DNA of 64,000 bases, taken from contig JAHWHZ010000002.1 of NCBI GenBank assembly GCA_019322895.1, positions 62,001 through 126,000 on the forward strand, in the 5' to 3' direction. Within the stretch, counting starts at the first letter, position 1, and every line of letters begins with the position of its first letter. Both the position numbers and the translations under genes were made by a program. This stretch comes from Candidatus Woesearchaeota archaeon. GTDB lineage: Archaea > Nanobdellota > Nanobdellia > Woesearchaeales > ARS49. This document shows positions 16,925-24,380 of the stretch, piece by piece. The notes beneath the pieces were generated by a model. That model saw nothing but the letters and a program-made list of their open reading frames with translations. It was not told the DNA's origin and ran no database searches.

Positions 16925-18004
16925 ATGGCTGGAACAGACAAGTATGACACTAAAAATCAAAGTTTTGAAAAACGCTATGTAGTGCAGGGCGACAGTCCTA
17001 AAGACCAGATACTTGCTGCAACTGGGCTGAGCACAATCTTATATGCTTTTGATAGAAAACTAAAGAAAAACATAGTGATGAAAATCCTGAATCCATTCAG
17101 GGAGGCAAAAAAAGGCAAGAAAAAAGTGAGGATTTCGTTGGAAGGCGCTGAATTAGAGTCCTGGCAGCAGCGATTTTTGCAGGAAGCAGAAATCACTTCC
17201 CAGCTGAATCATAACAACATAGTCAATGTATATGATTTTGGAATACACCAGCTGCCGGACCGCAAATTATATTATATCATAATGGATTATATTCCTGGCC
17301 AGGACCTGCAGAGCGCTGTAAAATTTGTAGATACTGGCAAGAAAAGCGCAAATCCTAAAAAGAAAATATTCGTGACTTATGAAGAAGCGTGCCTGATGTT
17401 TGAAGAATTCTGCAATCCAATAGGATATGCGCACAAGAAAAATGTTATTCACAGGGACTTAAAGCTGGGAAATATTTTAGTCAGCAAAAAAGGAAAGTTT
17501 TACATCTGCGATTTCGGGCTTGCAAAGATAAAGGCAGGAGATGGGGAAGCATCTGAAAAAAAACCAGGGGACATTGATTCAACAGCGCAGATAATAGTTG
17601 AAAATCCTGTTGTCACTGCAGAGCACACTGTACTGGGAACATTTGAGTACATCACGCCTGAACAGATAAGAGGAGATCCTGCAAGCAGGCACACAGATGT
17701 TTATTTGATGACTGCTGCATTTTATCATTTTTTGAGAGGGAAACCGCCGTTCTCAATTAAAGATTTTGACAGACGGCGGTATGACAATGACCACAGTTTT
17801 GATATGCCAAAATTCCCAAGAGGCCTGAAGAAAATCATAGCAAAAGGCATGCAGGTAAAGCCAGAGCATAGGTTCAAAAGCATCCAGGAATTGCAGGAGG
17901 CAATCCGGGAATACAGAACAAGAAAACCAGGCATGTTCAGCAAAGCGCCTCCAGAGCAAAGAAACCTTGAAGATATCCTGAAACAACTGGCAACTGTCGG
18001 GTAA
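16925..18004 (+). CDS. Hanks-type Ser/Thr protein kinase, soluble
   Basis: A 359-residue eukaryotic-type protein kinase. The ATP-anchoring Lys is in IVMKIL near residue 52, the catalytic loop is HRDLKLGN near 177-184, the metal-binding motif is DFGLAK near 196, and the activation segment ends in GTFEYITPEQ near 237-246. The late-lobe Arg motif is HRFKSIQEL. The glycine-rich loop is weak (ATGLSTILYAFD), so nucleotide binding may be unusual. There is no membrane segment or sensor domain; a basic insert (KKSANPKKKIF) precedes the catalytic loop. It probably phosphorylates cytoplasmic targets. A second, larger kinase is encoded about 6 kb downstream. Confidence 0.9.
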   Translation: MAGTDKYDTKNQSFEKRYVVQGDSPKDQILAATGLSTILYAFDRKLKKNIVMKILNPFREAKKGKKKVRISLEGAELESWQQRFLQEAEITSQLNHNNIVNVYDFGIHQLPDRKLYYIIMDYIPGQDLQSAVKFVDTGKKSANPKKKIFVTYEEACLMFEEFCNPIGYAHKKNVIHRDLKLGNILVSKKGKFYICDFGLAKIKAGDGEASEKKPGDIDSTAQIIVENPVVTAEHTVLGTFEYITPEQIRGDPASRHTDVYLMTAAFYHFLRGKPPFSIKDFDRRRYDNDHSFDMPKFPRGLKKIIAKGMQVKPEHRFKSIQELQEAIREYRTRKPGMFSKAPPEQRNLEDILKQLATVG

Positions 18005-18128
18005 GCAATGCTGCGCTACGTTCTGCTTCTTAAACCGCCTGCAAACCAGATTTGTCAGAACAGGCGTATTAAAACTGAGAACTTCGCAAGGCAGCAATGC
18101 AGCTGGTAACTGCGGAATAAAAACGCAA

Positions 18129-18138
18129 CTTTTAAATT
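18129..18138 (+). promoter_or_regulatory. TATA box of the tRNA gene
   Basis: ACTTTTAAAT lies about 32 bases before the first base of the tRNA at 18165, the expected distance for an archaeal tRNA promoter with a short 5' leader. I see nothing else in 18005-18164. Confidence 0.45.
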
Positions 18139-18164
18139 CAAAACACAATTTTTCTTCTTCAGAT

Positions 18165-18344
18165 GGGTCCATAGCTCAGCCTGGTAGAGCACTCGGCCAA
18201 GCTTTACAAAAGTTTGATCAAAGATGCTAGGACAGTGGGACGCAAGGTCCCACGGTTCCGCTCGATCAAAATGCGAAGTTTGGGGTGAAGCTCTTAATAC
18301 CAGAAGAAACCGAGTGGTCGGGGGTTCGAAGCCCTCTGGACCCG
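18165..18344 (+). tRNA. tRNA with about 105-base structured insertion, isotype unresolved
   Basis: All tRNA arms are visible. The acceptor GGGTCCA (18165-18171) pairs perfectly with TGGACCC (18337-18343), discriminator G at 18344. The D stem is GCTC/GAGC (18174-18177, 18187-18190), the anticodon stem CTCGG/CCGAG (18192-18196, 18310-18314), the variable loop TGGTC, and the T arm GGGGG-TTCGAAG-CCCTC. The anticodon loop is interrupted by about 105 bases that fold into nested helices (18200-18207 with 18285-18292; 18213-18219 with 18264-18270; 18235-18241 with 18247-18253). Removing one intron at any point gives only anticodons AAG, AAA or AGA and never U33, so a second intron, a non-standard splice or a pseudogene must be considered. 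The body resembles archaeal tRNA-Ile. CCA is not encoded. Confidence 0.7.
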
Positions 18345-18345
18345 T
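18328..18345 (+). repeat. direct repeat copy 1 (tRNA 3' end)
   Basis: GAAGCCCTCTGGACCCGT, the 3' end of the tRNA. It recurs identically at 18615-18632, 287 bases downstream. Such repeats of a tRNA 3' end are left when elements integrate into tRNA genes. Confidence 0.7.
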
Positions 18346-18377
18346 ATATTTTCTTTTGCGAATATAGGAGAAATATG

Positions 18378-18506
18378 CAGATTCGCCTGCACGACCTTGG
18401 GTCGTGCTTGTTTTTATCAAATCTATCAAAAATGCCCTGCATTTTTGGAGATTCAAAAAACAGAGGTTTTTTGTAATTTTATTAAAAATTTGCTCAGGAC
18501 CCGTTT
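18378..18506 (+). repeat. degenerate repeat unit A with strong hairpin
   Basis: This unit shares four blocks in the same order with unit B: CAGATTC (18378), a hairpin (GCACGACC-TTG-GGTCGTGC, 18389-18407) followed by TTGTTTTT, ATCAAAT (18416), TTAAAAATTTG (18482), and GGACCCGTTT (18497), the last matching the tRNA 3' end. The hairpin plus T run could also end the tRNA transcript. No gene is seen here. Confidence 0.55.
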
Positions 18507-18539
18507 TTATTCTTACAAATATTCAATAAGCACGAATTA

Positions 18540-18634
18540 CAGATTCAAAGAAATTTCGTGCATGCAGCCTTGTGCTGCATTGTTTTAATCAAATTTTTTT
18601 TAAAAATTTGGTGGGAAGCCCTCTGGACCCGTTT
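18540..18634 (+). repeat. degenerate repeat unit B with hairpin
   Basis: The second unit has CAGATTC (18540), a different hairpin (ATGCAGC-CTTGT-GCTGCAT, 18562-18580), ATCAAAT (18588), TTAAAAATTTG (18600), and a full 18-base copy of the tRNA 3' end at 18615-18632. The stem sequence differs from unit A while the pairing is kept, which suggests the hairpin shape matters or that the units diverged long ago. Confidence 0.55.
18615..18632 (+). repeat. direct repeat copy 2 (tRNA 3' end)
   Basis: An exact 18-base copy of the tRNA end at 18328-18345. The bases before it do not continue the T loop, so this is a tail fragment and not a second tRNA. It is a candidate attachment-site scar. Confidence 0.65.
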
Positions 18635-18654
18635 ATTTTTATTTTAATGCCTGA

Positions 18655-20319
18655 TCACTTTTTCCTGTGCTTCTTTTTCCTGACACTAATCTTCTTGATA
18701 TGTTCGGTCTTCTTTCCTTTATGGGAATTCTTATAATAGAAGAAAACAATTATAGCTATTGCAAGCAGGCCGACTGCTAATAACAAGACTGGCAGCCAGG
18801 ATTTGTCTGCGCCCGGCAGATAGACACTTGGTTTTTCAAGCGATACTTCTTCTGCTATTATCAAGTTACAATTCTCATCGCAATTTGCTGAGAACGGCGG
18901 CTCGCAATCCTCTCCAAGGCCTGGCTGAACAATGCCGTCTCCGCAATATTCTATGAAGCACTCTGCAGAACAGCCGTCTCCGCTCACCATGTTGCCGTCA
19001 TCACATTCTTCTGCAAGGAATTCTTGTATTATTTCATCTCCGCACTTGTACTTGCACTGCCTTCTTGATGCAATAGCAAGGCATTCCATAGGAGTCAATG
19101 CCCTATTATAAATCTGAAATTCGTCAAGTCCTTTTTTGAAGAATCCTCTTGCTTCTGAGCCGATTAATGCTCCGATTGTGCTTGTCAAAGACTCTTCGCC
19201 TGCAAGATCGCTGAACCAATATCCTGGCGCGCCAAGCAAGTCAACTGTCTTAGAGCCATACGGCACTCCATTGACATACCATTGATAAATTCCTTCTTCG
19301 TAAGTCAAAGCAAAATGAACCCATTTTTTTGCATGATTTCTGAAATCTATTTTCTTTTCAGGCTGAACAATCCTGTAGCCATCGTTATCCTTGTATGCAA
19401 ATTCTAGATTACCCAGCGGATCAATATACAATTGCATTAGTTTTGCAGATGGTGATCTGGAAGGTGATGCATAGCTGAATATGCCGGAATAATCATTTTT
19501 CGCCCTGTAATTAAACCATCCTGCAATTGTGCCTTCTGTAAATTCATTGTAAGTATCATCTGGAGTGATTATAAGATAATCCATGAGCCCGTCTAATTCT
19601 ATTGCTGCAAGGTCAACTCCTTTGATGAATTTCAGTGTGCCTTGCGGTATACCTTCGCGTGATTCATCCCACCAATCGATTGTATTCTCATCAAAAGTCC
19701 ACCAGCTTTCTAAATCATCTAATGGCCGCATGCAGATGTCAATAAAATCCGGTTCTTCAAGCGCAATAATTTCTTCTATCTCTGGAGGATACCATCTGCC
19801 AGCTCCTCCACCTCCTCCGCCAGGCGTAGGCGACGGTGCTGGCTGCCTGATTATGAATGTGAAATCATTTGGCGCTCTTTTTGTGAGGCCTGTGGATGTA
19901 ACACCCTCGCAATTCCAGATATAAGTTCCTAGAGGAATGTTTGAAACATTAAAGGTTACTGTGTGCGGCGGCAGTCCTGAAACATTGGTTACGTTTGTTA
20001 TCACAAATGCTCCGGAGATATCTGTATAAAGCCGCACCTGTGTTACATTTACAGCGCCTGTAAGGTTTGTTACGTTGCAGGTAAAATTCACGTTTTTAGT
20101 AGCGCCTGTTACAGTAAATATGGTGTTGTCTGGCGGGTCTATAAGCGTAACAAGTATTGTTGCAGCCATAGTGAACCTTATTGTTCCTTCTGGATTTGTT
20201 GCAGAAGTGTTTCCAGAATAGATGCCTGCACCTAATGGAGAATAGACAGATACTTTTAAAGCTATTAAGGAGAAACTTACAAGTAACAATAGCAAAATCA
20301 GCTTTTTGCCTACGTCCAT
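18655..20319 (-). CDS. surface protein with LamG domain and Cys-rich DUF4215-like repeats
   Basis: A 554-residue envelope protein: signal segment (about 6-26), Thr/Asn-rich beta domain with many N-glycosylation sites (40-155), Pro/Gly linker (PTPGGGGGG), a LamG/concanavalin-like domain (about 205-405; SWWTFDENT, GTIAGWFNYRA, WVHFALTYEEGIYQWYVNG, DEFQIYNRALTP), two Cys-rich segments of the DUF4215 kind (EECDDGNMVSGDGCSAEC and CGDGIVQPGLGEDCE), a C-terminal membrane segment (about 510-532) and a strongly basic tail. This topology puts the LamG domain outside, anchored by the C-terminus. The motif ATNPEGTIRF after the signal resembles the opening of the module shared by three other proteins here. 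It follows the 411-residue gene by four bases. Confidence 0.8.
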   Translation of the reverse strand: MDVGKKLILLLLLVSFSLIALKVSVYSPLGAGIYSGNTSATNPEGTIRFTMAATILVTLIDPPDNTIFTVTGATKNVNFTCNVTNLTGAVNVTQVRLYTDISGAFVITNVTNVSGLPPHTVTFNVSNIPLGTYIWNCEGVTSTGLTKRAPNDFTFIIRQPAPSPTPGGGGGGAGRWYPPEIEEIIALEEPDFIDICMRPLDDLESWWTFDENTIDWWDESREGIPQGTLKFIKGVDLAAIELDGLMDYLIITPDDTYNEFTEGTIAGWFNYRAKNDYSGIFSYASPSRSPSAKLMQLYIDPLGNLEFAYKDNDGYRIVQPEKKIDFRNHAKKWVHFALTYEEGIYQWYVNGVPYGSKTVDLLGAPGYWFSDLAGEESLTSTIGALIGSEARGFFKKGLDEFQIYNRALTPMECLAIASRRQCKYKCGDEIIQEFLAEECDDGNMVSGDGCSAECFIEYCGDGIVQPGLGEDCEPPFSANCDENCNLIIAEEVSLEKPSVYLPGADKSWLPVLLLAVGLLAIAIIVFFYYKNSHKGKKTEHIKKISVRKKKHRKK

Positions 20320-20323
20320 TTTA

Positions 20324-21559
20324 TCAATACTCTTTTTTATGGAATACTTTACGAATGATTATGATTAGAACAATTACTATAATTATACCTGCAAGCACAC
20401 GTATCAGCATCTTTCCGCTTATTGAGAAGCCAGATGATTCCTCTGTTTCTGTCTTTGATTTTTTGGCAATATCTGGTGCATTAAACTGGAATCCTCCCCC
20501 GCTTTCTTGTATTTTAGCAAGATCCTCTTCTGTCAAGGTTATGATTGTTTCATAAGTCTCCTTTTTTCCTTCGTATGCAAGGATTCCTTTCAATGTGTAT
20601 GTTCCTGGAGGGGCGCGCAGTCCCTGCAATAGCTTTTTTAGGCTCATTTTTTTTCTTGTCATCGGAGGAATCTTACGCGCAGGTATTGAATAATGCGCTA
20701 TATCCTTCTCACCCTCATAAAATCCGAGCATCGCATAAGCAGAAATCGGCGCGAGGAACTTGTTTTCAACATCAAATTCAACATTTAATTTGCCGTCACT
20801 TTTGTAGGCTGTGAAATCATATACTTCTAATTCTTTTGCATGGTTTAATATTTTCTTTTCAAGATTAAAAGTATTATCTGGGCATTGAATGGTTGCTTTC
20901 AAAGTATAATAGCCAGGAATTGCATTGCTTAATGTCTTTGTCTCCTTGATTGATTTAGATTCAAATGCAGGCACTTTGATTTTTTCTTGTTTCCAGGCAA
21001 TTACTTGCTGTCCTTCTGCATCGTATAATACAAAGTCTGCAGAGGCGACAATATTTTTGTTTCCATTATTCACTATATTCAAATAAGCATTAATAGAATT
21101 CCCAGTCATTACTGCATTAAACGAGCCTATATTGCTGTTATACTGTATATCAGTATTTATTATCTTAAGCTGAATCCCCACGCCAGGAATAAGCACAAAT
21201 GTGCCTTCTGGCGCATCTGCAGGCACTTCTGATGCAGACACCTCTAATGAATGTATGCCTTCTGGTATTTGTTCAGGCAAATCAATTATTAAAGATATAT
21301 CTTTTTGCTCCCCTGGATTCATATCAAATTTTTCAGGCTCAACAGTTGCATATTTTGCAAAGTCTCCCTTTAATCTAATATCTACTTCTGCAACTTTTTC
21401 AGCTTCAGAAACAGTGAATGTGAGTTCTTTATGCAGGTTAGGCTCAAAATAAATTTTCCGGTCAAAACCGCCATATCCTATCTTAATTGCAGAAGCATTA
21501 AGTGCAATCATCAATACAAAAAGAAGTAGCAAAAAAATAAAAAAATGTTTTTTTTTCAA
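20324..21559 (-). CDS. secreted Ig-like beta-sandwich protein with C-terminal membrane anchor
   Basis: A 411-residue protein with a signal segment (about 5-24), several Ig-like or NPCBM-like beta domains without recognised catalytic residues, a short Ser/Thr/Glu linker and a C-terminal membrane segment (about 383-404) followed by a basic tail (RKVFHKKEY). Segments such as PGEQKDISLIIDLPEQIPEG and PGYYTLKATIQCPDN are typical of extracellular transport or adhesion domains. The start is TTG at 21559, with AAGGA in the end of the previous gene as ribosome binding site; no in-frame ATG is nearby. It lies in a run of four envelope genes. Confidence 0.75.
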   Translation of the reverse strand: MKKKHFFIFLLLLFVLMIALNASAIKIGYGGFDRKIYFEPNLHKELTFTVSEAEKVAEVDIRLKGDFAKYATVEPEKFDMNPGEQKDISLIIDLPEQIPEGIHSLEVSASEVPADAPEGTFVLIPGVGIQLKIINTDIQYNSNIGSFNAVMTGNSINAYLNIVNNGNKNIVASADFVLYDAEGQQVIAWKQEKIKVPAFESKSIKETKTLSNAIPGYYTLKATIQCPDNTFNLEKKILNHAKELEVYDFTAYKSDGKLNVEFDVENKFLAPISAYAMLGFYEGEKDIAHYSIPARKIPPMTRKKMSLKKLLQGLRAPPGTYTLKGILAYEGKKETYETIITLTEEDLAKIQESGGGFQFNAPDIAKKSKTETEESSGFSISGKMLIRVLAGIIIVIVLIIIIRKVFHKKEY

Positions 21560-21562
21560 TTT

Positions 21563-21802
21563 TCATTCCTTAAAACTGAATGTGATTTTCCCGCCTGCAG
21601 TATCTGATGGATTTGCAAAAGTCATTTTTATCTGGCCAGGTGCTGTCGTGTCAGATGGCATCAGTGTTCCTGGCGCCTCCAAAACAGGACCTTTTACAAA
21701 TACAGGTGTAATTGCAGGTGCTTTCTGGTAGCTTATGTACAACAGGCCTCCTATTGCTATTACAGCAACCAGTGCAATCATTATCAGCATTGTTTTTTCC
21801 AT
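21563..21802 (-). CDS. small membrane-anchored extracellular protein
   Basis: A 79-residue protein with one N-terminal membrane segment (about 5-24) and a short outer domain rich in Pro, Thr and Gly. ATG at 21802 is preferred, since GGGGTGAG lies upstream; the GTG at 21814 is inside that site. The family is not recognised. It sits between the large surface protein gene and the Ig-like gene in the same orientation. Confidence 0.6.
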   Translation of the reverse strand: MEKTMLIMIALVAVIAIGGLLYISYQKAPAITPVFVKGPVLEAPGTLMPSDTTAPGQIKMTFANPSDTAGGKITFSFKE

Positions 21803-21851
21803 TTTTGTTCTCACCCCTGATTTTAAAATTGATTAAAAAAATAAAAAAAAT

Positions 21852-24044
21852 TTAGTTTGCAGTTGCTGTTATGGACTTGTTGACGACGAAGTTCTGTGTT
21901 GGATCTCCAATAGACCATGTTCCTGTTATCTCGCAGGCAATCTGCTCACAGGTCGCGTCTGGCTGCAACTTGCCTAATCTTATGTCAATACTACTATTTG
22001 ACATATTTATCAAGTCAATTTCCAACGCATTACCAACAACTCTGCTGTAACCTGCTGTTGCTGGGCCTGGTGTAAAGCAACCCGTCGCAGTATCAACATA
22101 AGGCGACAAACCAGAACAGTTACTATTAAGCTGCACCGTCTCATTAAAGCTTCTACATACCATCAGCAACTCAGTCATGTTAAGGACGTCGTTTGTTGAC
22201 AAGTTAATGGTCAAGTTGTAGCTCTCAAACATGCCCCATACCTTCTCAACTTCGGCCTGACACCAGCCAATATTAGAACCATCAAAGGAACAATTAGTGC
22301 AAGTGCCTAAGGTCGTATCAAACGTTCCATTGAAATTCTGGAAATCCAGCTGGAAGTTCAAAATGTTGATATCTGGAGCAAATGTCTGAATCCTTACTGT
22401 CTTGTCTGTCGTGAACCTCATTGTTCCGTTAGGATTCTCTGCATCCAAGCCTAAATCTGTGTTAAACCAGTCAATGATTATCCAGTCGTCTTTGCTGTCT
22501 CCCATCATCACGCCGCCAGTAACAAACTCCACATAATCTCCTGCATGTCCACCAGTATTCTTGTATGCACTAAGCGCAACAGAATCAATAGACATATTAA
22601 TCACGTCAAAAGCACTCACTACATCGTTCTTGTTTATGACATATATACGTGAGCCATTCATGTAAGATCCATTAAGCTCTGCTACAACTATCGTTGGATT
22701 GCTCCATTCAACATCTACTATATCTAGTACAACTCCTTGAGGGTCTATGAAACATTGCCGAATGTTTTGTAAAGTGTATTGCCAGGCACAAATGAGCACG
22801 TCTCCTTCATCCGGACCTGTGCCTCTTGCAATTGTTTTCCAATCATAATAGTCTGGTGCAGATGATCCTGCAAAGACTTCTGCAGTTTGGAAAGGAATTT
22901 GGCTAGCTTCACCACCCCAGGACATGGTGCCCAGGTTTGCATTTGCTGCAATAGCAGCAACCAGATTAGTAGTGCTGATTCGAGCTCCTGCAGCTCCTTC
23001 ATTCTCGCTGCCGAAAACAGGGGCTGAACTCCACAGAACTAGGCCCTCAGTTATGGATGCTGTCTCTCCTGCTGCTGCTTCCTGACCAGCTGCTTGGCGT
23101 TGAAAAAAACCACCAGCTAAGCCTGCACCACTGTTATAATCACCAAAAACCGCAAAATCTCCATTTGAAGTTACTTCAACATCCTTTATACTTACTGTGG
23201 CTGGCGGGCCTGGTTGATTATATTCTTTGCCTCTGGCAAACTCTAAAACAGGTATATTGGTACTGGCATCGAAAACTAAATCATAAGCGTTAGAACCGCC
23301 TACTTCGCCTATAAGTATCTTACCAATATCGTCATCATCAACAGCCACGTTAATCGTAATTGTTGGCTGTGGTGCCGCGGCAGGCGGGCTAAGTTTCCAG
23401 CCTTTTTGCGACATTATTATTCTAGGATTAGCGCTATCTGTATCTATCATCAATGCTGTTGGTATGTGCTGAAATGGAGGAATTGATGCTACGTCATCCA
23501 GTCCTAAGAGTACCAATGCTCTTTTTCCTGTAAGAGTCACTATTTCAAAATCTTGTATAGCCAGTCCTGCTAAGCGAGGCACAAGCACTGCTCCTTTTAC
23601 TGGCTGATTTTCATACGCAACTCCAACAGTTAATCTGCCTCCTGCGCTTGGCGCTACAAAAACAGCAGAACCATTTGCTACTTCTACACGAGTTACATTA
23701 CTGACATTTGTTCCATTAATCTGCTGGAACATGAATTCGTATGTCTTGCCATCACAGAATAAATCTACAGTATCATTACACACCGTAGTAACATCAATCG
23801 CTGTAGAATTAAGGCAAGTAACATTTGCTGTGCCGTTTCCACAGAATGCAGTCCATGTAATGAAATTAGTAGTGAAGGTCTGTGATGTGTTTGTGCTGAA
23901 CCTTGTTACGTTTTTCGTGGTCGGAACAACGGAAACAGCACGGCATCCCTCTCCGTTACAGTTTAAACCGCCTGCATATACTACAGTGGCAACTGCACTT
24001 AAAACAAATGCAATTGCAAATAATAATAGAATTTTCTTGTTCAT
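21852..24044 (-). CDS. 730-residue surface protein with shared C-terminal module
   Basis: A secreted protein: signal segment in the first 25 residues ending near VVYAGG, a Cys/Thr/Asn-rich N-terminal part with many NxT/NxS sites, a middle region with beta-propeller-like repeats around acidic loops (VAVDDDDIGK, DVEVTSNGDFAVFGDY), and a C-terminal module of about 197 residues from LDAENPNG to the end. That module has paired Cys motifs (CTNCSFD, LMVCRSF, SNCSGL, CEQIAC) and ends GDPTQNFVVNKSITATAN. It is about 92 percent identical by eye to the end of the 772-residue protein and related to the end of the giant. ATG 24044 has GAGGTGAT eight bases upstream. There is no C-terminal membrane segment, so anchoring would need the module or another protein. 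Confidence 0.75.
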   Translation of the reverse strand: MNKKILLLFAIAFVLSAVATVVYAGGLNCNGEGCRAVSVVPTTKNVTRFSTNTSQTFTTNFITWTAFCGNGTANVTCLNSTAIDVTTVCNDTVDLFCDGKTYEFMFQQINGTNVSNVTRVEVANGSAVFVAPSAGGRLTVGVAYENQPVKGAVLVPRLAGLAIQDFEIVTLTGKRALVLLGLDDVASIPPFQHIPTALMIDTDSANPRIIMSQKGWKLSPPAAAPQPTITINVAVDDDDIGKILIGEVGGSNAYDLVFDASTNIPVLEFARGKEYNQPGPPATVSIKDVEVTSNGDFAVFGDYNSGAGLAGGFFQRQAAGQEAAAGETASITEGLVLWSSAPVFGSENEGAAGARISTTNLVAAIAANANLGTMSWGGEASQIPFQTAEVFAGSSAPDYYDWKTIARGTGPDEGDVLICAWQYTLQNIRQCFIDPQGVVLDIVDVEWSNPTIVVAELNGSYMNGSRIYVINKNDVVSAFDVINMSIDSVALSAYKNTGGHAGDYVEFVTGGVMMGDSKDDWIIIDWFNTDLGLDAENPNGTMRFTTDKTVRIQTFAPDINILNFQLDFQNFNGTFDTTLGTCTNCSFDGSNIGWCQAEVEKVWGMFESYNLTINLSTNDVLNMTELLMVCRSFNETVQLNSNCSGLSPYVDTATGCFTPGPATAGYSRVVGNALEIDLINMSNSSIDIRLGKLQPDATCEQIACEITGTWSIGDPTQNFVVNKSITATAN

Positions 24045-24129
24045 TCTTAAAATCACCTCGAAATGTTTTTCTGTTTCGAGACCAGGCAAAACTTGTTTTT
24101 TGCCGCTGCCTCAATACGTTCTTTTTTTA

Positions 24130-24161
24130 CTGTATAACATCCCCATCCAAAGATGGTACTC
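24130..24161 (-). promoter_or_regulatory. leader element shared with the giant gene
   Basis: In the leader of the 730-residue gene the mRNA-sense sequence reads ACCATCTTTGGATGG then GGATGTTATACAG, able to form a short hairpin (CCATC-TTTG-GATGG). The leader region of the giant gene has a similar element (CCCCTCTTTGGGGGG then ATTGTAACAG) at 46591-46622. Common ancestry or a common regulator is possible. Confidence 0.4.
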
Positions 24162-24208
24162 AACCCTTTTTTAGCATGATATGCCTTATTCTACGTTTTT
24201 GGAGTTGG

Positions 24209-24221
24209 CATATATAAATTT
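24209..24221 (-). promoter_or_regulatory. TATA box of the 730-residue surface gene
   Basis: On the minus strand the element reads AAATTTATATATG. A start near 24187 would leave a leader of about 140 bases, long for an archaeon, holding the hairpin element at 24130-24161. The 24045-24380 gap therefore holds two divergent promoters and this leader. Confidence 0.45.
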
Positions 24222-24346
24222 TTCGCTTAAATTCCCCTTTTAAAGCACATCTTGGCAGTAGCAATTTTTGCAAAAAACAGCAAGTATTCAGTAAAGTCCG
24301 CATCAAACTACTTAAAATATTCACTCCCGAGTGGTGATAACCAAAA

Positions 24347-24357
24347 CCTTTAAATAG
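24347..24357 (+). promoter_or_regulatory. TATA box of the kinase-TPR gene
   Basis: CCTTTAAATAG is centred about 29 bases before the ATG at 24381, with no ribosome binding site, so a leaderless transcript is likely. Confidence 0.55.
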
Positions 24358-24380
24358 GGCTAAATATTAATACGACCGAG

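Noticed and set aside
18254..18270. A second tRNA nested in the tRNA insertion
   Set aside because: A 7-base stem and a GGTTCC sequence look tRNA-like, but the T-loop consensus is not met and no D or anticodon arm can be drawn.
18285..18588. Short plus-strand frames over the tRNA and its downstream repeats
   Set aside because: They overlap the tRNA exon and hairpins, lack ribosome binding sites and have no protein-like composition.
24045..24089. Longer start of the 730-residue surface protein
   Set aside because: The extra 15 residues are charged and precede the signal segment, and they include the GAGGTGAT ribosome binding site of the ATG at 24044.
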